This document shows, in pieces, positions 43,031 to 50,827 of a DNA stretch of 64,000 nucleotides. The stretch spans positions 124,001 to 188,000 of the forward strand of contig JAUIGE010000006.1 in NCBI GenBank assembly GCA_030430205.1, written 5' to 3'. A program made the translations under genes and the position numbers. A model generated the notes under the pieces. That model was given only the letters and a program-made list of their open reading frames with translations. It had not been told where the DNA came from and searched no databases. Each line of letters starts with the position of its first letter. Position 1 is the stretch's first letter. This DNA is from Bacteroidia bacterium. GTDB lineage: Bacteria; Bacteroidota; Bacteroidia; J057.

Positions 43031-44225
43031 CCAGCTTTTGCACCATCTGATGCAGTTCTTCATCTCCCAACATCAGGTTGAGCTGCGCAAAGGGTTTTTC
43101 ATCCAGAAAATCCAGGCTTAGCTGACAATTTTGCCCCGTCACAACCTGCGTAACATCTACGGTTACCTGCCTGATTTCCAGGGGTTTTTCTTTAAATATT
43201 TTTTCCAACTGATAAAAACTCAAGCCCGTATAGGCCTGGTTTTTCATGGTATAGATGGTCGCTACCGGCGGCACCTGGAAGAGGTACAAATGCACCAGGC
43301 GTTTGAAAAAGGCAGCGAAAGCTTCCATGGAAAAAGCGGATTTCTCAAAAGGAATTTTCAGCATACGCACGGCCATGGCGTCATCCGACGGCTCCACAGA
43401 CAGGCGATCCCAGATCAATGAGTTGATTTCGTCCACAATGGTCCCCGGCGCATGGATTTCCACCTCTCCATTGGTGCCTTGCTCCAGGGGATGAAAGGAC
43501 AGCATCAGGTCAATCCAATGGCCTTCGCGGTTGGAGGCGTAGAGAAAAAGCGCCATCAGCGTATGTCGCCGCTGGTTAAACATATAGCGCATTTCTTCAC
43601 GCTGAATATCAAAATAGTAGTCGCCATCGGTTGTCTCAAGCTGTGCGTGAAACGAACGATAGTCCATGTATTTATCGGACAATTCATCCAGCAAAGCCAG
43701 CAGTTCATAAATGGAAATCTTTCGGCTGTAAAAAAAATGGTCATTGAGGGTGACATAGCTTTTGCGAAAAGCATTGATGGGCGGGGTGAAGGTCAGTTTG
43801 GGGACCAAAGGCTGTGCACCGATCTGCTCGGTGGTCAGGCCGACTTTCCTGCCCGGTCGCTCGGGTATCTTCAGGCCGAGTAAAACGGCCTTGATGACGG
43901 CATTTTCATGTGCATCGCCTATGGCGATGACAAATTGGCCGCGGCCTTTGTTCTGCGGATCGAAGTGGATATGTACGCGCATCACGCGTATATCTGGCGT
44001 GGTTACAGCCGTGGAAATCGTTTTTATTTCCCCCTGATGCCTTTCGTAATGCGAAAGCAACTCGGCATGTGTCAGGCCATAAAATGTCTCCCCACTTTGG
44101 GTGGTCAGGTAGGCGTGAAAGGGAGCCTGGTTCAAATAGGATTTGCTGATCTCTTCCAGACGGGAAATCAGCAGTTGGAGGGGGATTTGGGTACCAAAAA
44201 GGAAGCGACCATAAAGAGGGCCCAT
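42957..44225 (-). CDS. Unrecognised protein made of three copies of one domain
   Basis: 422 residues, no family recognised and no signal peptide. Three stretches can be aligned by eye: about 8-118, 163-278 and 293-402. Each opens with an aromatic (FLFGTQIP, FFYSRKIS, FEKSAFSM), then an amphipathic helix LL..LEE/LLDEL/FFKRL, a Tyr, a strand pair (FHAYLTTQSGETFYG, FHAQLETTDGDYYFD, VATIYTMKNQAYTGL), a helix, and a strand with [IV]xxxFxP/FxD. Repeats 1 and 2 are the most alike. The tail is Ala/Pro-rich and encoded in the overlap with the glycosyltransferase gene. A 10-bp inverted repeat covers the start codon. Confidence 0.7.
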   Translation of the reverse strand: MGPLYGRFLFGTQIPLQLLISRLEEISKSYLNQAPFHAYLTTQSGETFYGLTHAELLSHYERHQGEIKTISTAVTTPDIRVMRVHIHFDPQNKGRGQFVIAIGDAHENAVIKAVLLGLKIPERPGRKVGLTTEQIGAQPLVPKLTFTPPINAFRKSYVTLNDHFFYSRKISIYELLALLDELSDKYMDYRSFHAQLETTDGDYYFDIQREEMRYMFNQRRHTLMALFLYASNREGHWIDLMLSFHPLEQGTNGEVEIHAPGTIVDEINSLIWDRLSVEPSDDAMAVRMLKIPFEKSAFSMEAFAAFFKRLVHLYLFQVPPVATIYTMKNQAYTGLSFYQLEKIFKEKPLEIRQVTVDVTQVVTGQNCQLSLDFLDEKPFAQLNLMLGDEELHQMVQKLVTAFFDQMKGGAESPAPAASPAGK

Positions 44226-44254
44226 ATTGCAATCATATTTGATACAATATGGGC
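44220..44254. promoter_or_regulatory. Inverted repeat over the start codon of the 42957-44225 gene
   Basis: GCCCATATTG (44220-44229) and CAATATGGGC (44245-44254) are perfect complements separated by 15 nt. The left arm includes the ATG (minus strand, 44225-44223). It could be an operator or an RNA hairpin that hides the start codon. Confidence 0.5.
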
Positions 44255-44319
44255 ATTAAATGCTAAAAAGGGGACAGATCAGGCGCAGATATGCTTTTTT
44301 AGCAAGAGTTACATAGTTT

Positions 44320-44655
44320 TCACTTTCGTTCGAAACCCAGATTTTTCAATTTTTTCTCAAAATCCTCCGATGCCCGCAGCTCCACATTTCGCCCGGAAGG
44401 GCAGCTACACGCCTCACAATGGATCAATCCATCATAAGCAGAAAAGGCAAGGCTGACTACGTCAACTCCCTCATCCGAGAGGTAGTCCTCGATCAATTGT
44501 CGTAAGGCCGCGTCATCCTGGTTATTGCCCCAGGGATCAGCGCATTGGGTTTCGGCATAGAGATAGTCTACCATGCTGCCATCTGTCTTTTGGCAGGCGG
44601 AGAAGGCGAGCAGGCCGATGAGGCTGAGCAGGGGGATTAGATGTGTTGTTTTCAT
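44320..44655 (-). CDS. Small lipoprotein
   Basis: 111 residues. Signal peptide with lipobox LAFSAC (Cys21, MKTTHLIPLLSLIGLLAFSAC). The mature part has paired Cys (TQCADPWG, HCEACSCPSG). LRQLIEDYLSDEGVDVVSLAFSAYDGLIHCEAC looks like a compact alpha/beta domain. Not recognised; likely anchored in the envelope. It sits between two unrelated genes. Confidence 0.75.
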   Translation of the reverse strand: MKTTHLIPLLSLIGLLAFSACQKTDGSMVDYLYAETQCADPWGNNQDDAALRQLIEDYLSDEGVDVVSLAFSAYDGLIHCEACSCPSGRNVELRASEDFEKKLKNLGFERK

Positions 44656-44767
44656 GGTTAAAATGGCTTTTAAGGATTGTTAATGTCCGTTTTTTGTGAG
44701 ACGAGATGAGGGGGAAAGATGCTGCATTCATCGCTTTTTTTCGTTTTCCTATGCCCCTTTTTATCCC

Positions 44768-44775
44768 TAACTTGG
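44768..44775 (+). promoter_or_regulatory. Near-consensus -7 motif before the AAA/nuclease gene
   Basis: TAACTTGG (one mismatch to TAnnTTTG) ends 4 bp before the ATG at 44780. Confidence 0.35.
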
Positions 44776-44779
44776 TGCT

Positions 44780-46351
44780 ATGAAAAAATACCCCATTGGC
44801 ATTCAGGATTACCAAGAAATTTGTACTGGTGGTTATCTGTATATCGATAAAACCGAATCTATTTACAAATTGATTGAAAGTGGTAAATATTTTTTCCTAT
44901 CCCGGCCTCGCCGCTTTGGCAAGTCGCTATTACTTTCTACCCTAAAATACTTTTTCCAGGGAAAAAAAGAGCTATTCCAAGGCTTGTGGGTAGATAAAAA
45001 TACCAGCCATGATTGGAAAGAATTTCCCGTTCTTCACTTTTCTTTTAGCAGCTTAAGCTACAAGGATATTGGCCTGGAAAGAGCCCTTCAGCAAGCCTTG
45101 AATCTTCAGGCTGAACATTTTGGAATTGAATTGAAGAGGGAAGGCCTGGGGCAACGATTTCAGGAGTTGATCAAACATTTGGGTAATGGAGACCAAAAAT
45201 TGGTGATCCTCATTGACGAATACGACAAGCCTATCATTGATTATATTGACAAGTACGAACAAGCAGAAGAAAACCGTGATACCTTGAAAAACTTTTTTTC
45301 TGTTATCAAGGATTGTGATCCCTATTTGCGCTTTTTTTTCATCACGGGCGTCTCCAAGTTTAGCAAAGTTTCACTCTTTTCAGATTTGAATCACCTCCGC
45401 GATCTGACCATTTTGGACCAATATGCAGAGTTGGCTGGCTATACCCAGGCAGAATTGGACTTGTATTTTGATGATGATCTGGAGAGGATGGCGGTAGCAA
45501 AAGGGCAAAGCAAAGAACAAATGCGTGAAACCATCAAAAGATGGTATAATGGATATAAATGGGGGAAAGAAGCTTCTACCCCTAGGTTATACAATCCCTT
45601 TTCTATCCTCAATTGCTTTGCTTCAGATCAAATAAACAACTATTGGTGGGAGACGGGCACGCCCACTTTTTTAATGCGGATGCTTCGTAAAAACATGGAT
45701 TTCAAGCTCGATGAGCTGGAAGTCGGGGGTGCCAGTTTTGAAAGTTATACCCTGGACAACCTGGAATCGACTCCACTCCTCTTTCAGACGGGTTACCTAA
45801 CCATCAAAGATTATGATGATGAAAATCGGCTTTTCACATTGGGATTTCCCAATATGGAAGTGAAAGAAGCTTTTCTTCAACACTTATTGGCTGCTTATAG
45901 AGAGACGGGCTCTTCTTTGAGTTATTCGCTTTTTATTCGCCTGAAGAAAACACTTCAAAAAGGAGATTTGAAGTCATTCATTGAAGTTGTAAATCAGCTG
46001 TTTGCTACCATTCCCTACCAGATTTTCATCTCAGACAAAGAGGCATTTTTCCACGCTATCCTCCATTTGAGCTTCTCCGGACTCGGTTTGGTAGCACAAT
46101 CGGAGGTCAGTACTTCCCGTGGTCGTGTGGATACAATTGTGCACCTGGAAGATCGGATTTACATACTGGAATTTAAACTCGATGAATCGGCAGAAGCTGC
46201 CCTGGCCCAAATCAGGCAAAAAGCTTATGGCACCCCTTTTCTTTCCCAGGGAAAAGAAGTGATTGCAATGGGTATCAGCTTTTCTTCTGAGACGAAAAGT
46301 GTAGCTGATTGGCAGGATATGCCCTATATCGAACTTCTGGCAGAAGGCTAA
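44780..46351 (+). CDS. AAA-ATPase-like protein with PD-(D/E)XK nuclease domain
   Basis: 523 residues of the widespread 'AAA-ATPase-like plus PDDEXK_9' family, common in multiple copies in Bacteroidota. The start YPIGIQDYQEICTGGYLYIDKT is diagnostic. Then come Walker A SRPRRFGKSLLLST (about 41-54), Walker B LVILIDEYDKPIID, and ITGVSKFSKVSLFSDLNHL. Near the C terminus the nuclease fold appears as GRVDTIVHLEDRIYILEFKLDESAEAALAQIRQKAY (D...E-x-K). The cellular role is not established; defence or mobile-element roles have been proposed for relatives. Base composition looks more AT-rich than neighbouring genes, compatible with acquisition. It stands alone. Confidence 0.88.
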   Translation: MKKYPIGIQDYQEICTGGYLYIDKTESIYKLIESGKYFFLSRPRRFGKSLLLSTLKYFFQGKKELFQGLWVDKNTSHDWKEFPVLHFSFSSLSYKDIGLERALQQALNLQAEHFGIELKREGLGQRFQELIKHLGNGDQKLVILIDEYDKPIIDYIDKYEQAEENRDTLKNFFSVIKDCDPYLRFFFITGVSKFSKVSLFSDLNHLRDLTILDQYAELAGYTQAELDLYFDDDLERMAVAKGQSKEQMRETIKRWYNGYKWGKEASTPRLYNPFSILNCFASDQINNYWWETGTPTFLMRMLRKNMDFKLDELEVGGASFESYTLDNLESTPLLFQTGYLTIKDYDDENRLFTLGFPNMEVKEAFLQHLLAAYRETGSSLSYSLFIRLKKTLQKGDLKSFIEVVNQLFATIPYQIFISDKEAFFHAILHLSFSGLGLVAQSEVSTSRGRVDTIVHLEDRIYILEFKLDESAEAALAQIRQKAYGTPFLSQGKEVIAMGISFSSETKSVADWQDMPYIELLAEG

Positions 46352-46354
46352 AGC

Positions 46355-47365
46355 CTACAAAAACGAATCCTTTCTCCCCAACAAATACAAAAAGAAAGGC
46401 ACGCCCAAAATCGCTGTCGCGATCCCCACGGGCAAGCCCGCGGGCGGCATCAGCCACTGGCTGACGATATCACATGCCAGCAGGAATACGCCTCCCAGGA
46501 GGCCTCCGAGCAGCATATTGCTGCGGTGAGCGCTCCCAAAGAGGGAGCGACTGAAGTGGGGCACCATCATGCCCACAAAACCTATAGGGCCGCTGAAAGC
46601 GACCGTGCCGCCGACACAGATCGCTGTGACCAGCAGGATCATCAACTTGGCGTTGCGCACGCCCAGTCCCAGGCCATGGGCCTGCTGGTCGCCCAGGAGC
46701 AGCACGTCCATCGGACGTGAAAACAGCCAGCCAAAGAGGCTGGAGACAATCAGCAACAAGAATACGACCTGCACCGCAGGCCAGTTGGCTTTGCCAAAGT
46801 TACCGAAGGTCCAGAAGACGATCTGCCTCACTTCGTCTCCCTGCGCAAGCAGGTAGATCAAAAAGCTTGTCAAAGCCATAAATATGGCAGAAACCGCCAC
46901 GCCTGCGATCAGGAGTTTGGCATTGTCTTGTTTGAGCGAGCCAAACCCCATAAACAATACCAGCAGGAGGCTCAGGATGCCTCCCAAAGCAGCACTCAAA
47001 GGCAGCCCCAGTCCGGCCGCTACCGGCAGGGGCAGTATGCCCAAAATGAAAAGATTGACCCCAAAACCCGCCCCGGCCGTCAGGCCCATGATGTAGGGAT
47101 CTGCGAGCGGATTTTTGATCAATGTCTGCATATAAAAGCCGCCCTGTGCCAGAACAGCGCCTGTAAGAAAGGCGAGCAAAACACGCGGAAAGCGTAGATC
47201 CAGGATGATAGAAGCGTTTTCTACTTCCTCTCCCAACACTATTTCCCACAAATCTCCCAGCCCAAACGCAAAGGTGCCTGTGAGCAGGCCGGCAACTATC
47301 ACGCAGATGCTCACGGCTGTCAGGATCACTGCTGCCCGGAATGTTTGCTTTGGTTTCACTTTCAA
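46355..47365 (-). CDS. FecCD/BtuC-type ABC transporter permease
   Basis: 336 residues with about ten helices. Family motifs: LRFPRVLLAFLTGAVLAQGGFYMQTLIKNPLADPYIMGLTAGAGFG and GPIGFVGMMVPHFSRSLFG. These permeases import vitamin B12, haem or ferric siderophores. It follows the substrate-binding lipoprotein gene by 17 bp. Its stop codon is 3 bp from the stop of the AAA/nuclease gene. The matching ATPase gene is not next to it. Confidence 0.92.
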   Translation of the reverse strand: MKVKPKQTFRAAVILTAVSICVIVAGLLTGTFAFGLGDLWEIVLGEEVENASIILDLRFPRVLLAFLTGAVLAQGGFYMQTLIKNPLADPYIMGLTAGAGFGVNLFILGILPLPVAAGLGLPLSAALGGILSLLLVLFMGFGSLKQDNAKLLIAGVAVSAIFMALTSFLIYLLAQGDEVRQIVFWTFGNFGKANWPAVQVVFLLLIVSSLFGWLFSRPMDVLLLGDQQAHGLGLGVRNAKLMILLVTAICVGGTVAFSGPIGFVGMMVPHFSRSLFGSAHRSNMLLGGLLGGVFLLACDIVSQWLMPPAGLPVGIATAILGVPFFLYLLGRKDSFL

Positions 47366-47382
47366 AATAGGATTGAACGCTT

Positions 47383-48321
47383 TTAGCCCTCCCCCATTAT
47401 CTGCCCGCGATTGAGGGACGAATGCAAAATCACAGTCAACTCCAGCAGCCCATCCAACATACGGGGGCCCGGTCTGTAAAAAAGGTCAGGATCAACAATG
47501 TAAACCTGTTTGTTATTTTCCGCGGGGGTATTGATAAGTGCGGGATAAAGGCTGATCAAATCGGCATAGGCCTGGTCGTTTTTGCTGGGCAAAATCAAGT
47601 ACTCTGGCTGGGCTGCCAGTATGCTTTCGACGGTGGCCTTTGCGTAGGCCTGATCCAGCGTGCCAAGGGCGTTTTTGCCACCCGCCTTTTGAATCATTTC
47701 ATTCAAAAAACCTTTTCCTCCCACCACAATGAGGGGGTCGGCAGAGACGAGAATGATGGTACCGTATTTTACTTCAGGCTCGGTTTTTTGTACGACTTTT
47801 TCCATGATGGCAAGCAGGGAATCTGCTACGGCATTTCCCCTTTCTTCTGCTCCCAGCATTTTGCCGAGCGTACGCATGGCCTCAAAGACGAGGGCCAGGC
47901 TATCATAAGCCTGCAAATAGACGGGAAGTCCCACTTCCTCTATGCTGGCGATGGCATCCGGCCCAAAGAGTTCTTTGGTGGCAAGGAGCATATCTGCTCC
48001 GATGGCTGCGAGCTGCTCGCGATCAATCGCGGGATAGGTGGTCACCTCTTCCTTCCCGAATACTTCGGGAGGGTAATCGCAGGCCTGCGAGCGGGCTGCA
48101 AGCTTATCCTGAGCGCCGATCATATATATCATTTCTGTGATATTGGGAGCAAGCGAAATGACCTTTTGAGGTGTTTTCTTCAACATGACTTCCCGTCCCG
48201 TGGCATCGGTGTAGGTCACTGAAATGGAAGGTGCATTTTGCACCAGTTTTCGCTTTTGGTTATCGCCGCAGGCGGCGAGCAGGCATAGAAAGAGAGAGAA
48301 AAATAAGATTCTTTTTAACAT
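47383..48321 (-). CDS. BtuF/FecB-type substrate-binding lipoprotein
   Basis: 312 residues. Lipobox LLAAC (Cys18) is followed by a class III (helical-backbone) binding protein: VISLAPNITEMIYMIGAQDKLAARSQACDYPPEV is characteristic of cobalamin-binding BtuF and relatives, then IDREQLAAIGADMLLAT, ADPLIVVGGKGFLNEMIQKAGGKNAL and RPGPRMLDGL. The substrate is likely a corrinoid, though a siderophore is possible. No cobalamin riboswitch is recognisable in its leader, which holds a heptamer/hexamer array instead. Confidence 0.85.
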   Translation of the reverse strand: MLKRILFFSLFLCLLAACGDNQKRKLVQNAPSISVTYTDATGREVMLKKTPQKVISLAPNITEMIYMIGAQDKLAARSQACDYPPEVFGKEEVTTYPAIDREQLAAIGADMLLATKELFGPDAIASIEEVGLPVYLQAYDSLALVFEAMRTLGKMLGAEERGNAVADSLLAIMEKVVQKTEPEVKYGTIILVSADPLIVVGGKGFLNEMIQKAGGKNALGTLDQAYAKATVESILAAQPEYLILPSKNDQAYADLISLYPALINTPAENNKQVYIVDPDLFYRPGPRMLDGLLELTVILHSSLNRGQIMGEG

Positions 48322-48370
48322 GGGAAAAAGTCGTGGTTTGTGGGATGGGAAGGGATGGGTTGGAGGTTGG

Positions 48371-48455
48371 AGTTTCGAGTTTCGAGTTTCGAGTTTTGAG
48401 TTTTGAGTTTGGAGTTTTGAGTTTGAGTTTGAGTTTGAGTTTGAGTACGAGTTTG
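48371..48455 (+). repeat. Mixed array, element C: 7 heptamers then 6 hexamers
   Basis: AGTTTCG x3, AGTTTTG x2, AGTTTGG, AGTTTTG (48371-48419) continue without a gap into AGTTTG x4, AGTACG, AGTTTG (48420-48455). The unit loses one base midway. The array lies 50 bp upstream of the btuF-like start codon (minus strand) and ends against a terminator. Confidence 0.9.
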
Positions 48456-48471
48456 AGTTTATAAAAAAGGG

Positions 48472-48500
48472 CCCCCGAAAAGGCCCTGATAATTTCTTTA
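48472..48500 (-). terminator. Terminator of the small HTH gene
   Basis: On the minus strand AGGGCC, an 8-nt loop and GGCCCT are followed by TTTTTT. It lies about 15 bp after the stop codon at 48514 and abuts the repeat array. Confidence 0.8.
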
Positions 48501-48513
48501 CGGTTTCGTTTTT

Positions 48514-48765
48514 TTAAGCTTTTTGTTCTTTGGCGAGAATTCTTTGCGCTGCATCAAATATGGTCGTATCGTCAATTTTCACTACGCCTCCGTCCGGGCC
48601 TTGCTCATAATGTATACCAACTACTTCTCCTCTTCTGAAATTCGCACCACCGAAATAGTTGCGGACAGTTTCAACTGTGAGGCCTAATTCCTCGGCGATG
48701 CTGTGCATGCTTCCATCAGGCAAACTGTCTTTGATTTTGCGTAATTCATTGAATGTTAATGTCAT
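48514..48765 (-). CDS. Small helix-turn-helix DNA-binding protein
   Basis: 83 residues. FNELRKIKDSLPDGSMHSIAEELGLTVETVRNYFGG is a clear helix-turn-helix. A short beta segment follows (RRGEVVGIHYEQGPDGGVVKIDDTTIF) and a C-terminal helix AAQRILAKEQ. Small proteins of this make-up are conserved in Bacteroidota with unknown targets. It has its own terminator. Confidence 0.75.
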   Translation of the reverse strand: MTLTFNELRKIKDSLPDGSMHSIAEELGLTVETVRNYFGGANFRRGEVVGIHYEQGPDGGVVKIDDTTIFDAAQRILAKEQKA

Positions 48766-48933
48766 AATGCTAGTATTTATGTTATGGTTATCAGGTGAAA
48801 TTAAAGATAAGATAAAATGAAATTAATGACAACTATACAAATAAAATGCGATTTTCTCTTTTGGCGTTGCGTGAAGAAAATGGGATATTGGTCCAGGCAT
48901 TAGAATTGTGTTATAACTCTGTGCTTCCATCTT

Positions 48934-49923
48934 ATGTTTACGATTTGTCATTATCCTACGAAACTCTCGGGCTCTCAGCTAGATATGTATCTTTCTGATG
49001 GCTGGTTTCGCATGGGGCAAACGATCTTTACCTGTTTTTACCTGGATATAGAAGAAGGCATTTTCCCTACAATCTGGTTGCGCAAACCACTGAAAGGAGC
49101 ACCTTTCAAAAAAAGTCACCGGAAACTCATCCAGAAAATCGAAAGCCGCTTTCGCGTGGAAGTAAGGCAGGCGCATATTTCTCCCGAAAAGGAAAGGCTG
49201 TATGACATCCACAAGCTGCGCTTCAATGGTCCGGTAGCGGCAAGCCTCCATGAGGCTTTGATGGACAATGCCACCTATGATATTTACAACAGCTGGGAAG
49301 TGGCCATCTATGATGAGGAGAGGCTGATAGCTGCCAGTTTTTTTGATTTGGGCAAAACAAGCGCAGCCAGTATCAAGGGGATTTTTCATCCCGACTACAA
49401 CAAATACAGCCTCGGATTTTATACCATGCTCAAAGAAATCGCCTTTCTGCAGGAACAGGGTTTCGAGTATTACTATCCCGGTTATTTTGTGATTGATTAT
49501 CCCAAATTTGACTACAAGCTGCGAATCGGCAATCTCGAATATCTGGCTACGCCAGAGATGAAGTGGCTTCCTATGGAAGCTATAGATCAGGATAGCCTGG
49601 CGCCGGTGCGCCTCAAAAATACCCTGCGCCAGGTGCAGATGATTCTGACAGACAAAGGCATTTTTCATGAAATGCTCTTTTTCCCTTCGCCTACCATCTT
49701 TTTTCAGGTAGAAAACCAGGAGAAAATCCAGAGTCCGCTCACCATTTGGTGTCCCAAACGACACAAAAAAGAGATTCCCCTTTTGGTAGATTATGATGTG
49801 AATGAAGAAATGTATCACTTGTACCGCATCTCTCTTTCGCTCGATTCTCTGCATGCAACCCGCTCGCTCGACGAGCTCATGACATATATCTTTGCCCTCC
49901 GGCAAATTCAAAGACAGAAATAG
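48934..49923 (+). CDS. Arginyl/leucyl-tRNA-protein transferase-like protein
   Basis: 329 residues. The middle and C-terminal parts follow the ATE/Bpt aminoacyl-transferase fold (GNAT-like): LSDGWFRMGQTIF, then LRKPLKGAPFKKSHRKLIQKI, LYDIHKLRF, and YSLGFYTMLKEIAFLQEQGFEYYYPGYFVIDYPKFDYKLRIGNLEYL, which matches the 'SLG-x-Y-x-Y-x-G-Y' end of bacterial transferases. The paired Cys expected near the N terminus are not retained as pairs. If active it would add an amino acid to protein N termini, an N-degron step. That is inference from fold similarity. Confidence 0.65.
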   Translation: MFTICHYPTKLSGSQLDMYLSDGWFRMGQTIFTCFYLDIEEGIFPTIWLRKPLKGAPFKKSHRKLIQKIESRFRVEVRQAHISPEKERLYDIHKLRFNGPVAASLHEALMDNATYDIYNSWEVAIYDEERLIAASFFDLGKTSAASIKGIFHPDYNKYSLGFYTMLKEIAFLQEQGFEYYYPGYFVIDYPKFDYKLRIGNLEYLATPEMKWLPMEAIDQDSLAPVRLKNTLRQVQMILTDKGIFHEMLFFPSPTIFFQVENQEKIQSPLTIWCPKRHKKEIPLLVDYDVNEEMYHLYRISLSLDSLHATRSLDELMTYIFALRQIQRQK

Positions 49924-49925
49924 GA

Positions 49926-49993
49926 AGTTTTGAGTTTCGGGTTTCGGGTTCCGAGTCCCAAAACCCGAAACCCAAAACTCGAAACCCGAAACT
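49926..49993. repeat. Heptamer palindrome, element D
   Basis: Forward arm AGTTTTG, AGTTTCG, GGTTTCG, GGTTCCG (49926-49953), a short turn AGTCC, then reverse arm CAAAACC, CGAAACC, CAAAACT, CGAAACC, CGAAACT (49959-49993). It ends 8 bp before the start codon of the response regulator, after a run of C. Confidence 0.9.
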
Positions 49994-50001
49994 CCCCCCC
50001 C

Positions 50002-50694
50002 ATGGCAAAACTTCTCTTCATAGACGACGACCTTGCTTTCAGCCCCCTGGTGAAAGAATTTCTGGAGACTCAGGGCATGGAGGTTGACTGGCATCCGCAC
50101 AGTGATTCCGGCCTTCAGGCTTTTTTCAAAAAGCAGTATGACCTCTGCCTGCTGGATATAAAAATGCCGTTTAAAGACGGCTTCACGGTCGCAGAGGAAA
50201 TCCGCAGCAAGGATGCGCAAACGCCCATTATCTTCCTGACAGGTCAGCATGACAAAGCGGACAAATTGCATGGATTTGAGGTCGGAGCCGATGATTATAT
50301 CACCAAACCTTTTAGTTTGGAGGAGTTGATGGCGCGCATACGCGCCGTTATGCGCCGTTTTCAGTTTCATTCCGAAGACCAGGAAAAGGAGATGCAGGAT
50401 TTTGAGATGGGAAGTTATACCTTCTACTTTGGCAGCCGCGAGCTGCGGCATAAGGCTGAAAACCTCACCCTTTCTGCCAAAGAGGCAGCCTTGCTTTTTC
50501 TGCTTTATCGCTATAAAAACAAACTGCTCCCCCGCAATATCGCCCTGCAGGAAGTCTGGGGCGAGGATAATTACTTTAAAGGGATGAGCATGAACGTCTA
50601 TGTTTCCAAGCTCAGAAAATACCTACGGCATGATCCACGCATTCAAATTCTGAATGTACATGGAGAGGGCTATAAGTTGACCATAGAGGCTTAG
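50002..50694 (+). CDS. OmpR-family response regulator, orphan
   Basis: 230 residues. Receiver domain with the acidic pocket IDDD (7-10), phosphoacceptor Asp52 in LLDIKMP, Thr80 in FLTGQ and Lys102 in TKPF. The C-terminal winged helix shows LTLSAKEAALLFLLYRYKNKLLPRNIALQEVWGE and NVYVSKLRKYLRHDPRIQILNVHGEGYKL. No histidine kinase is adjacent. The start at 50002 is firm: the longer frame from 49930 translates only the heptamer palindrome. Confidence 0.93.
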   Translation: MAKLLFIDDDLAFSPLVKEFLETQGMEVDWHPHSDSGLQAFFKKQYDLCLLDIKMPFKDGFTVAEEIRSKDAQTPIIFLTGQHDKADKLHGFEVGADDYITKPFSLEELMARIRAVMRRFQFHSEDQEKEMQDFEMGSYTFYFGSRELRHKAENLTLSAKEAALLFLLYRYKNKLLPRNIALQEVWGEDNYFKGMSMNVYVSKLRKYLRHDPRIQILNVHGEGYKLTIEA

Positions 50695-50736
50695 GGATTT
50701 ACCTGACAAAAGCTTCACACATTGGCTGACGAATTC

Positions 50737-50749
50737 TGCCATTCTGGCA
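50737..50749. promoter_or_regulatory. Inverted repeat upstream of hsp20
   Basis: TGCCA-TTC-TGGCA is a perfect 5-bp inverted repeat, 78 bp ahead of the hsp20 ATG. Position suggests a stress-regulator site; no cognate regulator is known to me. Confidence 0.35.
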
Positions 50750-50827
50750 AAAGTAGCGTCAAAATCGCAGTTTCAAGCCCTTGGCATCCTCATTGATAGT
50801 CTGACATAGGAAATTTAACCTTAAACC

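Noticed and set aside
44780-46351. Transposase
   Set aside because: The N terminus and Walker motifs identify the AAA-ATPase-like/PDDEXK family, and no terminal inverted repeats flank it.
48979-50451. 490-codon frame on the minus strand
   Set aside because: It runs through the opposite strands of the arginyltransferase-like gene, a heptamer palindrome and the response regulator; no domain is visible.
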